Below, in pieces: positions 1 through 6,923 of a stretch of DNA of 18,672 nt. Source of the DNA: Chloroflexota bacterium (GTDB lineage: Bacteria > Chloroflexota > Chloroflexia > QHBQ01 > JADMIH01); the NCBI GenBank assembly GCA_015478675.1, contig JADMIH010000065.1:1-18672 (forward strand). The letters run 5' to 3'. How positions within the stretch are numbered: position 1 is the stretch's first letter; each line of letters starts with the position of its first letter. Under the pieces are notes generated by a model. That model was not told the origin of the DNA. It saw only the letters and a program-made list of their open reading frames with translations, and did no database searches. A program made the position numbers and the translations under genes.

Positions 1-89
1 GGGAGAGGGGGCATGGGGTGAGGGTGCGTGAGGGTACGCCTCCACAGCTTCTCCTTGCAGATTGCTATACCTCAACTCTGAACAGTTAC
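1..89 (-). mobile_element. MITE-like repeat, copy A (partial, inverted)
   Basis: Read on the minus strand from position 89, it starts GTAACTGTTCAGAG and continues with the same left arm as the copy at 10573, including TATAGCAATCTGCAAGGAG and GGAGGCGTACCCTCAC. It then reaches the first half of the CCCCCTCTCCC core, where the window begins. Its other end and the partner of its possible 8-bp target duplication (CTTTCTAA, 90-97) lie outside, so insertion cannot be proved here. Family membership is clear from the arm sequence. Confidence 0.85.
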
Positions 90-103
90 CTTTCTAACGG
101 AAG

Positions 104-133
104 TTTGCACGCGTAAAAGGGCGGTGTTATAGT
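104..133 (+). promoter_or_regulatory. Sigma-70-like promoter of the aminotransferase-cca unit
   Basis: The -35 box can be read as TTTGCA (104-109, 18-bp spacer) or TTGCAC (105-110, 17-bp spacer). The -10 box is TATAGT at 128-133. The inferred start near 140 leaves a leader of about 37 nt with a GAGGG ribosome site at 165-169, 7 nt before the ATG. The -35 begins 14-15 bp from the edge of repeat copy A. Confidence 0.55.
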
Positions 134-176
134 AAGAGCCTGTACGAGCTCCATATTTCCTGCTGAGGGTTAGACA

Positions 177-1346
177 ATGCAGACCGATTCCCATGTAAAG
201 AATAGCGCCGACTCGCACCGCGACTTGCTTCGCTACCGCGACGATTTCCCCATAGTTCAGAATAAAACCTTCCTCAACACCTGCTCGCTCGGTGCGCTTT
301 CCACGCGCTCCATCGCCAACATGCAGGAGTTTATGCAGTTGTGGGCTGAGATGGGCGCTTCAGCCTGGTACGAGCTATGGGTAGGGAAGTGCGCGGAGTT
401 GCGAGCGGCCTACGGCCGAGTGATAGGCGCGGGGCCCGCACAAATCGCCCTTACGCCGTCAATATCTGTCGCGGCCACAGGCGTAGCCAGTGCAGTGGAT
501 TTCAGCAAGCGCAAGAAGGTGGTTATCGCGGACCTCGATTTCCCAACGCTGGGCCACCAGTTTCTCGCCAGGCAGCGGCAAGGGATTGAAGTCGAGATAG
601 TGCGCAGCCCAGACCGCGTAACTATGCCGATAGAGCTATTCGATAAGGTGATAGATGAAAACACCGCACTGGTAGCTACCTCTCACGTTTACTTTACCAG
701 CGGCGCGATACAGGACATCTCCTCTCTGGCGCGTATAGCGCACGAGCGCGGCGCACTGATAATGGTGGACGCCTATCAGGGTACGGGACATCTACCTACT
801 GACGTAAAAGAAATGGGCGTGGATTTCTACACATCGGGCAGCTTGAAGTGGCTGCTTGGGGGCCCCGGCATCACTTTTCTCTATGTGGGGGCGCGGGTGG
901 CGCAGATGGAACCGACAATCGCAGGTTGGTTCGGGATGAACAACCAGTTTAGCTTCGACATCTCCTCTCTGGAATGGCGGCAAGAGGCGGCGCGCTATGA
1001 AATGGGTACACCCAGCATGGCCGCCGTCTACGCCGCGCTTGGTGGCATCTCATACATTGAAGAGATAGGGGTGAACCGCATCAGAGAGCGCGACATCGCA
1101 CTCACTGAAGATCTGATCTCACGTGCACAGGAAGCAGGCCTCAAGCCCCGAGTGGCCCCAACCCCTGAGCAGCGCACCCCTATCGTCCTGCTCAATTTTG
1201 ACGAGCCTCGCCCTATTGTAGCCGCCCTCGCCGAGAAGCGTATCATAGTGGACTCGCGTCCCGGGGCGGTGCGCGTCTCTCCCTACTTCTACAACAGCAT
1301 AGAAGAGAACGAAGCGCTGATAGAGGCATTGAAAGAGTGGGTATAG
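177..1346 (+). CDS. Class V aminotransferase-like PLP enzyme
   Basis: A 389-residue fold-type I PLP enzyme of aminotransferase class V (cysteine desulfurase, kynureninase and isopenicillin N epimerase relatives). The Asp expected to contact the pyridine nitrogen is D198 in VDAYQGTGH, and the Schiff-base lysine is K224 in SGSLKWLLGGPG, where many relatives have HK. A C-terminal small domain follows from about residue 270. The length is typical, and there is no signal peptide or membrane segment, so it should be cytosolic. The ATG is preceded by GAGGG at 7-nt spacing. No catalytic Cys loop typical of NifS/IscS is obvious, and no Fe-S genes are nearby, so the substrate cannot be named. It lies 45 bp upstream of the cca gene and probably shares its transcript. 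Confidence 0.9.
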   Translation: MQTDSHVKNSADSHRDLLRYRDDFPIVQNKTFLNTCSLGALSTRSIANMQEFMQLWAEMGASAWYELWVGKCAELRAAYGRVIGAGPAQIALTPSISVAATGVASAVDFSKRKKVVIADLDFPTLGHQFLARQRQGIEVEIVRSPDRVTMPIELFDKVIDENTALVATSHVYFTSGAIQDISSLARIAHERGALIMVDAYQGTGHLPTDVKEMGVDFYTSGSLKWLLGGPGITFLYVGARVAQMEPTIAGWFGMNNQFSFDISSLEWRQEAARYEMGTPSMAAVYAALGGISYIEEIGVNRIRERDIALTEDLISRAQEAGLKPRVAPTPEQRTPIVLLNFDEPRPIVAALAEKRIIVDSRPGAVRVSPYFYNSIEENEALIEALKEWV

Positions 1347-1391
1347 ATCAAAGCGACTCGTCAGCCAGGTCCCTAGTCCGCAGATGATCTC

Positions 1392-2693
1392 ATGAGCAGG
1401 TTACCTGACGACCTGAACGCGCGATTGAGGGGAAATCTGCCAAAGGGGGTGCTCCCTCTTCTGGAGAACGCCTACCTGCTCGCTACTGAGAGGGGGTGGA
1501 GCATCTACCTGGTGGGCGGCTACGTACGCGATCTTCTACTTGGATTACCTGATTACGACCTGGATATGGCAGTGGTGGGCGACGCCGCCGCGCTCGCTGA
1601 AGAGGTTGCCCGGCAAGCAAACCTTCCCTTTGAGGTGCATGACCGCTTTGGCACGGCTCGCCTCGACATCTCAGAGCACCTGCATCTCGACATGGTAACT
1701 GCTCGCAAAGAGAGCTACGATGCTCCTGGTGCTCTGCCTACTGTAGAGGCAGGCTCTATCTACGATGATCTGGCGCGACGCGACTTCACCATCAATGCAA
1801 TGGCTATTGCAATCTCCTCGCGCGGGGTAGGTGATCTACTGGACCCTCACGCCGGAGTAGACGATCTGAGGGCGGGCCTGATCAGAGTGCTGCACAGGGG
1901 GAGCTTTGTCGATGATCCGACGCGCATCATGCGGGCGGTGCGTTTCGCTGGGCGGCTTGGCTTCAAAATAGAGAAAGCTACCCTCGAACTGAGCCTGCAA
2001 GCGGTGCGCGACGGTGCGCTGGCTACTATCTCCACAGACCGAGCGGTTCATGAGCTGCTGCTGATAATGGAGGAGCCAAAGGCGGGCGCGATGCTCGCCA
2101 TGCTGGAGAAATTAGGGGTGCTCGAAGCCATCTACCCTGGGCTTACATGGCCGTACGCTGCTGATCGTCACATGGGGCCTGACGAATCGGCGAAGATCAA
2201 TCGTAGCGAGCGCCGCGACACATACCTGGCGATAATCGCGGCTGAGTACGCCTCTGATCCGGGCGAAGCGCAACAAATAGCGAGCGCACTTGGCCTTACC
2301 GCGCCTCAGGTGCGCTTGATGAGGGATGCCGCGCAGCTAGCCGCCCTTTGGCCGAGGCTCGGTGAGGAGGAACAAAGGCCATCTGAGCTATACGCTTTGC
2401 TGCGAGGGCTGCACATAGATGCTCTCAGAGCTTACGCGAGGATCAGCGCGCTGGAGGCTGATACAGTGGCCTGGGCAAGGCTCAATCACTTTATAAAGAG
2501 CTTGCGCCACGCCAAAACCGCGCTCAATGGCGACTACCTGAGAGCGCTAGGAGTGCCGCCAGGCCCGGTTTACAAGGAGGTGCTTGACAGATTGTTGGCA
2601 GCGAAGCTGGATGGAGAGTTAACAACACGCGCCGAAGAGGAGAGGTTGGTGCGCGAAGTGCTGCGCAAGGGAGGATTTACGGTGGACATTTAA
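1392..2693 (+). CDS. cca: CCA-adding tRNA nucleotidyltransferase / poly(A) polymerase family
   Basis: Class II nucleotidyltransferase that would add or repair the 3' CCA of tRNAs using CTP and ATP. The 433 residues show the family order: the nucleotide-binding LVGGYVRDLLLG (40-51), the metal-binding Asp cluster DYDLD (54-58), the base-recognition RRDFTINAMA (129-138), and DPTRIMRAVRFAGRLGF (175-191), the signature of the neck region. The helical C-terminal part shows no evident HD phosphohydrolase motif. Class II CCA-adding enzymes, A-adding enzymes and poly(A) polymerases cannot be separated by eye, so the exact specificity is inference. The ATG has no strong Shine-Dalgarno; translation may depend on the upstream aminotransferase gene 45 bp away. 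A large inverted repeat just after the stop may end the transcript. Confidence 0.93.
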   Translation: MSRLPDDLNARLRGNLPKGVLPLLENAYLLATERGWSIYLVGGYVRDLLLGLPDYDLDMAVVGDAAALAEEVARQANLPFEVHDRFGTARLDISEHLHLDMVTARKESYDAPGALPTVEAGSIYDDLARRDFTINAMAIAISSRGVGDLLDPHAGVDDLRAGLIRVLHRGSFVDDPTRIMRAVRFAGRLGFKIEKATLELSLQAVRDGALATISTDRAVHELLLIMEEPKAGAMLAMLEKLGVLEAIYPGLTWPYAADRHMGPDESAKINRSERRDTYLAIIAAEYASDPGEAQQIASALGLTAPQVRLMRDAAQLAALWPRLGEEEQRPSELYALLRGLHIDALRAYARISALEADTVAWARLNHFIKSLRHAKTALNGDYLRALGVPPGPVYKEVLDRLLAAKLDGELTTRAEEERLVREVLRKGGFTVDI

Positions 2694-2696
2694 CAA

Positions 2697-2762
2697 AGTT
2701 TTGAGCTTTGGGGCATAGCACTCAAAGAGAGAGTGAAAGCCAGCGCCGCAAAGCTCAAAACT
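2697..2762. terminator. Long inverted repeat between convergent cca and microprotein genes
   Basis: AGTTTTGAGCTTTG at 2697-2710 is the exact reverse complement of 2749-2762, giving a 14-bp stem. The 38-nt loop contains a smaller pairing, CACTC (2719-2723) with GAGTG (2731-2735). It begins 4 bp after the cca stop and ends 22 bp beyond the end of the convergent small gene, so it could stop transcription from both sides. There is no clean T-run after a GC-rich stem, so a classical intrinsic terminator is not certain. Confidence 0.5.
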
Positions 2763-2784
2763 CGCGTTAGTTGCAGATATCAAG

Positions 2785-2874
2785 CTACTTTTTGGCCGCT
2801 TTATTCTCTTTCGAGGCCTGCTGGGTCTGCTGCTTGCGCTTCTTGTCGTTGTTCTTGGGGCTTTTATCGCCCAT
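2785..2874 (-). CDS. 29-residue Lys-rich microprotein (MGDKSPKN... type)
   Basis: A small ORF of 29 residues that starts MGDKSPKN and ends KENKAAKK. It is almost entirely Lys, Gln, Asn, Ala and Ser, with no hydrophobic core, so it is probably disordered and strongly basic. Three things support a real gene: GGGGGA-type ribosome site immediately upstream, a near-consensus promoter at 2921-2949, and a possible shared terminator. From memory, very short proteins starting MGDKSP are repeatedly annotated as hypothetical in Actinobacteria and Chloroflexota; this is recollection, not a search. The function is unknown; a nucleic-acid- or ribosome-associated role is only suggested by charge. Confidence 0.75.
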   Translation of the reverse strand: MGDKSPKNNDKKRKQQTQQASKENKAAKK

Positions 2875-2920
2875 GGCCGTTCCCCCTTTCAAAAGATTCA
2901 GCCGAGATGCCGTAAGATTA

Positions 2921-2949
2921 CTTATAGCATGCTTGCACCGCGCTGTCAA
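2921..2949 (-). promoter_or_regulatory. Near-consensus promoter of the microprotein gene
   Basis: On the minus strand TTGACA (2944-2949), a 17-bp spacer, then TATAAG (2921-2926). The inferred start near 2914 leaves a leader of about 40 nt. The -35 overlaps GTAACTGTTGACAG (read on the minus strand from 2956), which resembles a repeat terminus. Confidence 0.65.
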
Positions 2950-2964
2950 CAGTTACGGCCTGGT

Positions 2965-3072
2965 GTACCCATCCTACCCTCACCCCATGCCCCCTCTCCC
3001 ACAAGGGGAGAGGGGGCTTTACTCCTGGGGAGTATCGGGGACACCCCTGTAGCCCCTATTCTGAACAGTTAC
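2965..3072 (+). mobile_element. MITE-like repeat, copy B (left arm truncated or diverged)
   Basis: It contains CATCCTACCCTCACCCC, a perfect 12-bp palindrome (2989-3000 with 3006-3017, loop ACAAG), the long-tail arm with GGGGAGTAT and ACCCCTGTAGCCCC, and the right terminus CTGAACAGTTAC ending at 3072. The standard GTAACTGTTCAG left terminus is missing, so the left boundary at 2965 (GTACCC) is approximate. A separate AACAGTTAC at 2948-2956 lies to its left in the same orientation. The 8 bp on the two sides (GGCCTGGT and CGGCGGCT) do not match, so no target duplication is visible. Confidence 0.75.
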
Positions 3073-3087
3073 CGGCGGCTTTACGAT

Positions 3088-3117
3088 TTGACTGGCTGGC
3101 TTGCTGCCGCGTATAAT
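3088..3117 (+). promoter_or_regulatory. Strong sigma-70-like promoter of the glycosidase gene
   Basis: TTGACT (3088-3093), an 18-bp spacer, then the perfect TATAAT (3112-3117). The inferred start near 3124 gives a leader of about 46 nt. It begins 15 bp from the right terminus of repeat copy B. Confidence 0.75.
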
Positions 3118-3169
3118 TTCTTGACTGCATTCAACCCGATCCTTAGCGCAGAAACGAGCATCCCTATTG

Positions 3170-5101
3170 ATGAAAAGGCGTTTCCTTCCTTTGGTGCGCG
3201 CCATCGCCGCGCTTTTTCTCCTTACATTTTTGCTGCCGCTGGGAAGCGCGTCGCCCGCAGAGCAGGCTTCGGCTTCACCGATCCCGAACAACTCTTTCTT
3301 CGGCATGAACCTCTATATAACAGGGCTTGAGCGAGGCAAGGAAGAGAAGTACCAACTCCTCGATGCCGCGCAAGACCTCGGCGTAAAATGGAGCCGCGAA
3401 GAAATATCGTGGGCCAACCTTGAGCCTGACAAGCCGGGCGTCTACAACTGGGCCGCTATAGATCCCTGGATCAACCAGCTGGTGGCGCGGGGCATCAAGA
3501 TAGTGGGCACTATACAGACGACCCCCTACTGGGCGTCGGGTGTGCCAAAGAGCGCAGCTGATTGGTACTGGTATACTCCCTCTGACCCCAACGACTTCAT
3601 CAGCTTCGCGGCTGCGGCTGCGGCGCATTATCGAGGCAAAATAGACACCTGGGAGATATGGAATGAGCCTGACGTTGATATAACCTTCAAGTGCAACGGC
3701 TGCAACAAGCCCCTGGTGTACGCTCAGATGCTGGGGGGAAGTTACAAGGCGATAAAGCGTATCAACCCTAACGCGACAGTGCTGATAGGCGGGCTTTCCA
3801 TACACGATTACAATAACGGTGGGATGGCTTTCCTGGATAAGGTGGTGGCAGCCTCTGGCGGCAAGCTCAACTTCGATGTACTATCGATCCACCCCTATAT
3901 GCCCGACCGGCCACCTGAAAGCACTGACCCCAAAACGGTAGTACAGAACTTCCCTTACAGGCTCGACATGAGCTACAAGTGGCTCCAGGCACATGGAGCG
4001 CCGAACAAGGAAATCTGGATCACCGAGGATGGCTATTCAACGTGCGTCTGCGGCACTTTGGGTGTGAGCGAAGATGAACAGGCGCGCCGCCTGGTGAGGC
4101 TCAACGTAATTGCTATGGGTGCGCCTAACGTCACGCGCTTTGATTACTTTCAGCTGAAAGACAAGTTCAACGCCGGGCAGACCGACCTCTGGGGCAACAT
4201 GGCGATCATGCGCAATGACATGAGCCGCAAACCCGCCTACGCCGCATACCGGTACATGACGCGCCAGCTTGAAGGGGCAACATTCCAGAAGCAAGGCCCG
4301 CTTATGCGCTCAGTGGCCAATCGCTGGCAGCCTCAATTTGACCGGTACGACTATATATTCGATCGCAACGGCGATACAGTTCGCGTCCTATGGCTCACAA
4401 GCGGCCAGGAAAGTGTGAGCGTGCCGGTGTCGCAGGCCAATGTGCAGGTCTCCGATTACATGGGCAACAAGATAGAGGCCACAGCGAGCAATGGGCAGGT
4501 TGCAGTTACAATCAGCGAATCACCGATATACATAGTCGAGCCAAGCGCCACAAGCGCAGCCAATCTGGAGGCCGCGGTTGACCCAACGTCGCCCTCAGGC
4601 TTCAAACCGTCCACACGTTTCCAGCCTTACTGGCAAAACAAAGGTGGGCTAGCCCTCTTTGGCTATCCGATTACCGGGGAACGCCTGGAGAAAAGCCCCA
4701 CAGACGGCAAGCAGTATATCGTGCAGTGGTTTGAGCGCGCTCGCTTTGAGTACCACCCTGAATACCAGGGCACAGACGCGGAAGTGCTGCTTGGGCTGCT
4801 GGGCAGCCAACTTGCGAAGGGGCGCGCCTTCCCCCTGATCCCTCCGCCGGCGGGCGTAGAGTCGGTCTGCGTCAAAGAGACGGGCCATTGCGTGTGGGGG
4901 ACGTTTCTCGCACGCTGGCGAGAGCTGGGCGTGCCGATAGTGGGTTTACCATTATCCGACCAGTTTGACGAAGTAAGCACCGATGGCAAGAGCTACACAG
5001 TACAATACTTCGAGCGCGCTCGCTTTGAGTACCACCCCGAAAACGGCTCGCCTTTCGATGTGCTGCTGGGTCTGCTGGGCAGGCAGTTGTTCAAGCCGTG
5101 A
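3170..5101 (+). CDS. Secreted clan GH-A glycoside hydrolase with two C-terminal FERARFEYHPE modules
   Basis: A 643-residue exported glycosidase. Residues 1-28 form a signal peptide (MKRR, then a hydrophobic stretch, ending near GSASPA). The catalytic part, about 35-370, is a clan GH-A barrel resembling GH39/GH5: W164-N-E166-P carries the likely acid/base and ITEDG (284-288) the nucleophile E286, 120 residues apart as expected. A beta-rich region follows. Two tandem modules then occur at about 478-552 and 574-643, each with G(L/V)P or FGYP, then Y-VQ-FERARFEYHPE and VLLGLLG; these resemble tails common in Chloroflexota exported proteins. I chose ATG 3170 over the TTG immediately before it. The ribosome site is weak. 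The substrate (xyloside, mannan or other) cannot be told. The HAD gene is 55 bp downstream. Confidence 0.88.
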   Translation: MKRRFLPLVRAIAALFLLTFLLPLGSASPAEQASASPIPNNSFFGMNLYITGLERGKEEKYQLLDAAQDLGVKWSREEISWANLEPDKPGVYNWAAIDPWINQLVARGIKIVGTIQTTPYWASGVPKSAADWYWYTPSDPNDFISFAAAAAAHYRGKIDTWEIWNEPDVDITFKCNGCNKPLVYAQMLGGSYKAIKRINPNATVLIGGLSIHDYNNGGMAFLDKVVAASGGKLNFDVLSIHPYMPDRPPESTDPKTVVQNFPYRLDMSYKWLQAHGAPNKEIWITEDGYSTCVCGTLGVSEDEQARRLVRLNVIAMGAPNVTRFDYFQLKDKFNAGQTDLWGNMAIMRNDMSRKPAYAAYRYMTRQLEGATFQKQGPLMRSVANRWQPQFDRYDYIFDRNGDTVRVLWLTSGQESVSVPVSQANVQVSDYMGNKIEATASNGQVAVTISESPIYIVEPSATSAANLEAAVDPTSPSGFKPSTRFQPYWQNKGGLALFGYPITGERLEKSPTDGKQYIVQWFERARFEYHPEYQGTDAEVLLGLLGSQLAKGRAFPLIPPPAGVESVCVKETGHCVWGTFLARWRELGVPIVGLPLSDQFDEVSTDGKSYTVQYFERARFEYHPENGSPFDVLLGLLGRQLFKP

Positions 5102-5156
5102 CGTGTGGAAAGAGGAGGCGGCCGAAGCCGAAGTTGTGACACTCTAGAAGGAAGCT

Positions 5157-5834
5157 ATGGCTGATAGACGGGCGGTAGTGTGGGACCTGGATGGCGTAAT
5201 TGTTGACAGCGCGCGGGCGCATAATGCTTCGTGGGCAGCTATGGCCCGACGCTTCGGGGTCGCCTACGATGGGGGGAAAGATTTCAAGGGGATATTCGGC
5301 AGGCACAACAACGACATTATCCGCTCGATGTGGGGTGTGAGCGATCAAGCAGGGATTGACAGGATGGCGAGCGCCAAAGAGGAGTTCTTCCGGCAGGAGG
5401 CAGCCAACCTCAAGCCACTGCCCGGAGTGCTTCAGTTGATGTCGGAGCTGCGCAGCAGGGGTTGGAAGCAAGCGATAGGCTCATCCGCCCCGCTGCAAAA
5501 TATCGAGATGCTCCTTGCATCGACGGGCGCTGAACAATATATAGAGGCGGTTTCATCAGGGGAGGATGTCAGCGTGGGCAAGCCTGATCCCCAGGTCTTC
5601 GTGATCGCCTTCGAGCGGCTGGGCATTGAGCCACAGAATGGAGTGGTTATCGAGGATGCGCCGACCGGGGTGCAAGCGGCGCGCAGAGCCGGCGCGGCGT
5701 GCCTTGCGGTTACAACCACGCAGACGGCGCAGACACTTCTGGGAGCGGGCGCTGACCAGGTAGTGAGCAGCCTGGCTGAAGTAACCGCCCACGACCTTGA
5801 GAGACTTGTCGCTCAGAACGCCAAAGGTGGCTAG
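5157..5834 (+). CDS. HAD-family hydrolase, beta-phosphoglucomutase-like
   Basis: A 225-residue HAD subfamily IA protein that would dephosphorylate or isomerise a small phosphorylated metabolite, likely a sugar phosphate. All four HAD motifs are present: I, WDLDGVIVDS with nucleophile D10 and acid/base D12; II, IGSSAP with S109; III, K142 in VGKPDP; IV, VVIEDAPTGVQAARRAG with E166/D167. The helical cap lies between motifs I and II. The context GSSAP plus EDAPTGV fits the beta-phosphoglucomutase / sugar-phosphatase group best, but phosphoglycolate-type phosphatases share these motifs. AGAAGGAAG lies just before the ATG. It follows the secreted glycosidase by 55 bp, so a joint role in sugar use is plausible inference. 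Confidence 0.92.
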   Translation: MADRRAVVWDLDGVIVDSARAHNASWAAMARRFGVAYDGGKDFKGIFGRHNNDIIRSMWGVSDQAGIDRMASAKEEFFRQEAANLKPLPGVLQLMSELRSRGWKQAIGSSAPLQNIEMLLASTGAEQYIEAVSSGEDVSVGKPDPQVFVIAFERLGIEPQNGVVIEDAPTGVQAARRAGAACLAVTTTQTAQTLLGAGADQVVSSLAEVTAHDLERLVAQNAKGG

Positions 5835-5927
5835 AGGCTGGCAATTAACCAGGGCCAACCATGATGTTTAAGACCGGCCGTACTGGGCGAAGCAGGTCAA
5901 CCTACCGCCCCAACTATAGCTCAGATT

Positions 5928-6109
5928 GTCAGAGTTCAGAGTTGGGGTGTAGAAATCTTGAAGGAGTAGCGCTCACCTACCTTCACCCCATGCCCCTCTC
6001 CGATGAAGGGAGAGGGGGCTTTGTTGCTGGGGAGTATATCTCCGATGAAGGGAGAGGAGGGCTAAGGGGGCTAGCTCACTCTCCCTCCACCCTATATCTG
6101 AACAGTTAC
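5928..6109 (+). mobile_element. MITE-like repeat, copy C, with perfect 8-bp target duplication
   Basis: This 182-bp element is bracketed by identical CTCAGATT copies at 5920-5927 and 6110-6117, direct evidence of transposition. The left terminus is GTCAGAGTTCAGAG; the right terminus, read inward, is GTAACTGTTCAGAT (10 of 14 match). Inside are the CTCACCTACCTTCACCCC arm, the core palindrome GCCCCTCTCC-GATGAA-GGGAGAGGGG (about 5992-6018), and a second partial core near 6030-6060. It sits between the convergent HAD and methyltransferase genes, and its right 18 bp encode the end of the methyltransferase, including the stop codon. Confidence 0.93.
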
Positions 6110-6898
6110 CTCAGATTTGTATCCCACCCTGGCAACAAAGATCATCCGCTCGCTGCCATCCTCGTAGTCACTAAGGTCATAGCTGCCGTAAAGCTTCTCA
6201 AGCCTGTATCCGGCGAGGCGGAGCAGCAATTCCATCTCATAGCGGCCTGTCCAGCGAAAGGTCAGCTGCTGTGTGAGGCGCGTCAATATGCCATCTAAGT
6301 TCTCGCGGTCATACATGATAGTCACGGTGTGCGTCTGGGTGGAATAATCAGCTACCGCGCTTATCAGCTTATGCAAGGTAGCATCGCCATCAGGGTAGCT
6401 TGCCTGGTGTATCACTTCGCCCGCGCCCGGCGGCAGCAGATGGGGTGTTGGCGGAGTCAGGTCGAGTACGAGGAGGCCATGCTGCACAAGCAGAGGGGCG
6501 ACGGCGCGCAGGGCGGCAAGCTGATCCTCAGTTGAGGGTAGATAGGCGAAGGTGTTGAGCGCACAGTATGCGAGGTTATAGGGGCCGGGCGGTGCGTTGC
6601 GCAAGTCGCGCATATCAGCGAGAAGAGTCGTCAGGCGCTTATCAAGCGTCCTGGATCGAGCGTGTTCTCTGCAAATTCGGAGCATAGCAGGAGAGAGGTC
6701 AACGCCAACCACGCTAAAACCTGCTTCGACGAGCGCGAGAGCTACGCGGCCCGTGCCGCAACCAAGCTCAAGCAGAGGCAATTGCTTGCCAGGGTCAAGG
6801 AGAGAGGCATACTCGATGTAGAAGTCGAGGTCGTCAGTGAAGCGCCCGTATTCCAGGTCGTAATAGTGTGCCAGCTGCGCGTCGCGCGATCTGTTCAT
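6092..6898 (-). CDS. Class I SAM-dependent methyltransferase, C-terminus rewritten by a repeat
   Basis: A 268-residue Rossmann methyltransferase. Motif I is LLELGCGTGR (42-51), followed by the acidic end of beta-2 in VVGVDLSP and a motif IV-like region NLAYCALNTFAYL. I chose ATG 6898 because AAGGAA lies 7 nt before it and the longer reading frame would run deep into the preceding hydrolase gene. That gene ends 25 bp upstream, so the two are probably co-transcribed. The last five codons (VTVQI) and the stop come from repeat copy C. If the repeat and one target copy are removed, the frame reads GYKSEL and then TAG, so the ancestral protein was probably 264 residues. The methyl acceptor is unknown. 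Confidence 0.88.
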   Translation of the reverse strand: MNRSRDAQLAHYYDLEYGRFTDDLDFYIEYASLLDPGKQLPLLELGCGTGRVALALVEAGFSVVGVDLSPAMLRICREHARSRTLDKRLTTLLADMRDLRNAPPGPYNLAYCALNTFAYLPSTEDQLAALRAVAPLLVQHGLLVLDLTPPTPHLLPPGAGEVIHQASYPDGDATLHKLISAVADYSTQTHTVTIMYDRENLDGILTRLTQQLTFRWTGRYEMELLLRLAGYRLEKLYGSYDLSDYEDGSERMIFVARVGYKSEVTVQI

Positions 6899-6923
6899 CG
6901 TGTATTCCTTGCGTGTTAGTGTG

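Noticed and set aside
2929..3330. Plus-strand ORF of 133 codons running across repeat copy B into the glycosidase gene
   Set aside because: It translates the palindromic repeat and overlaps the signal peptide region in another frame; the encoded protein has no family resemblance.
5861..6298. Plus-strand ORF of 145 codons across copy C
   Set aside because: It consists mostly of the mobile repeat and antisense of the methyltransferase, so it is not a plausible gene.
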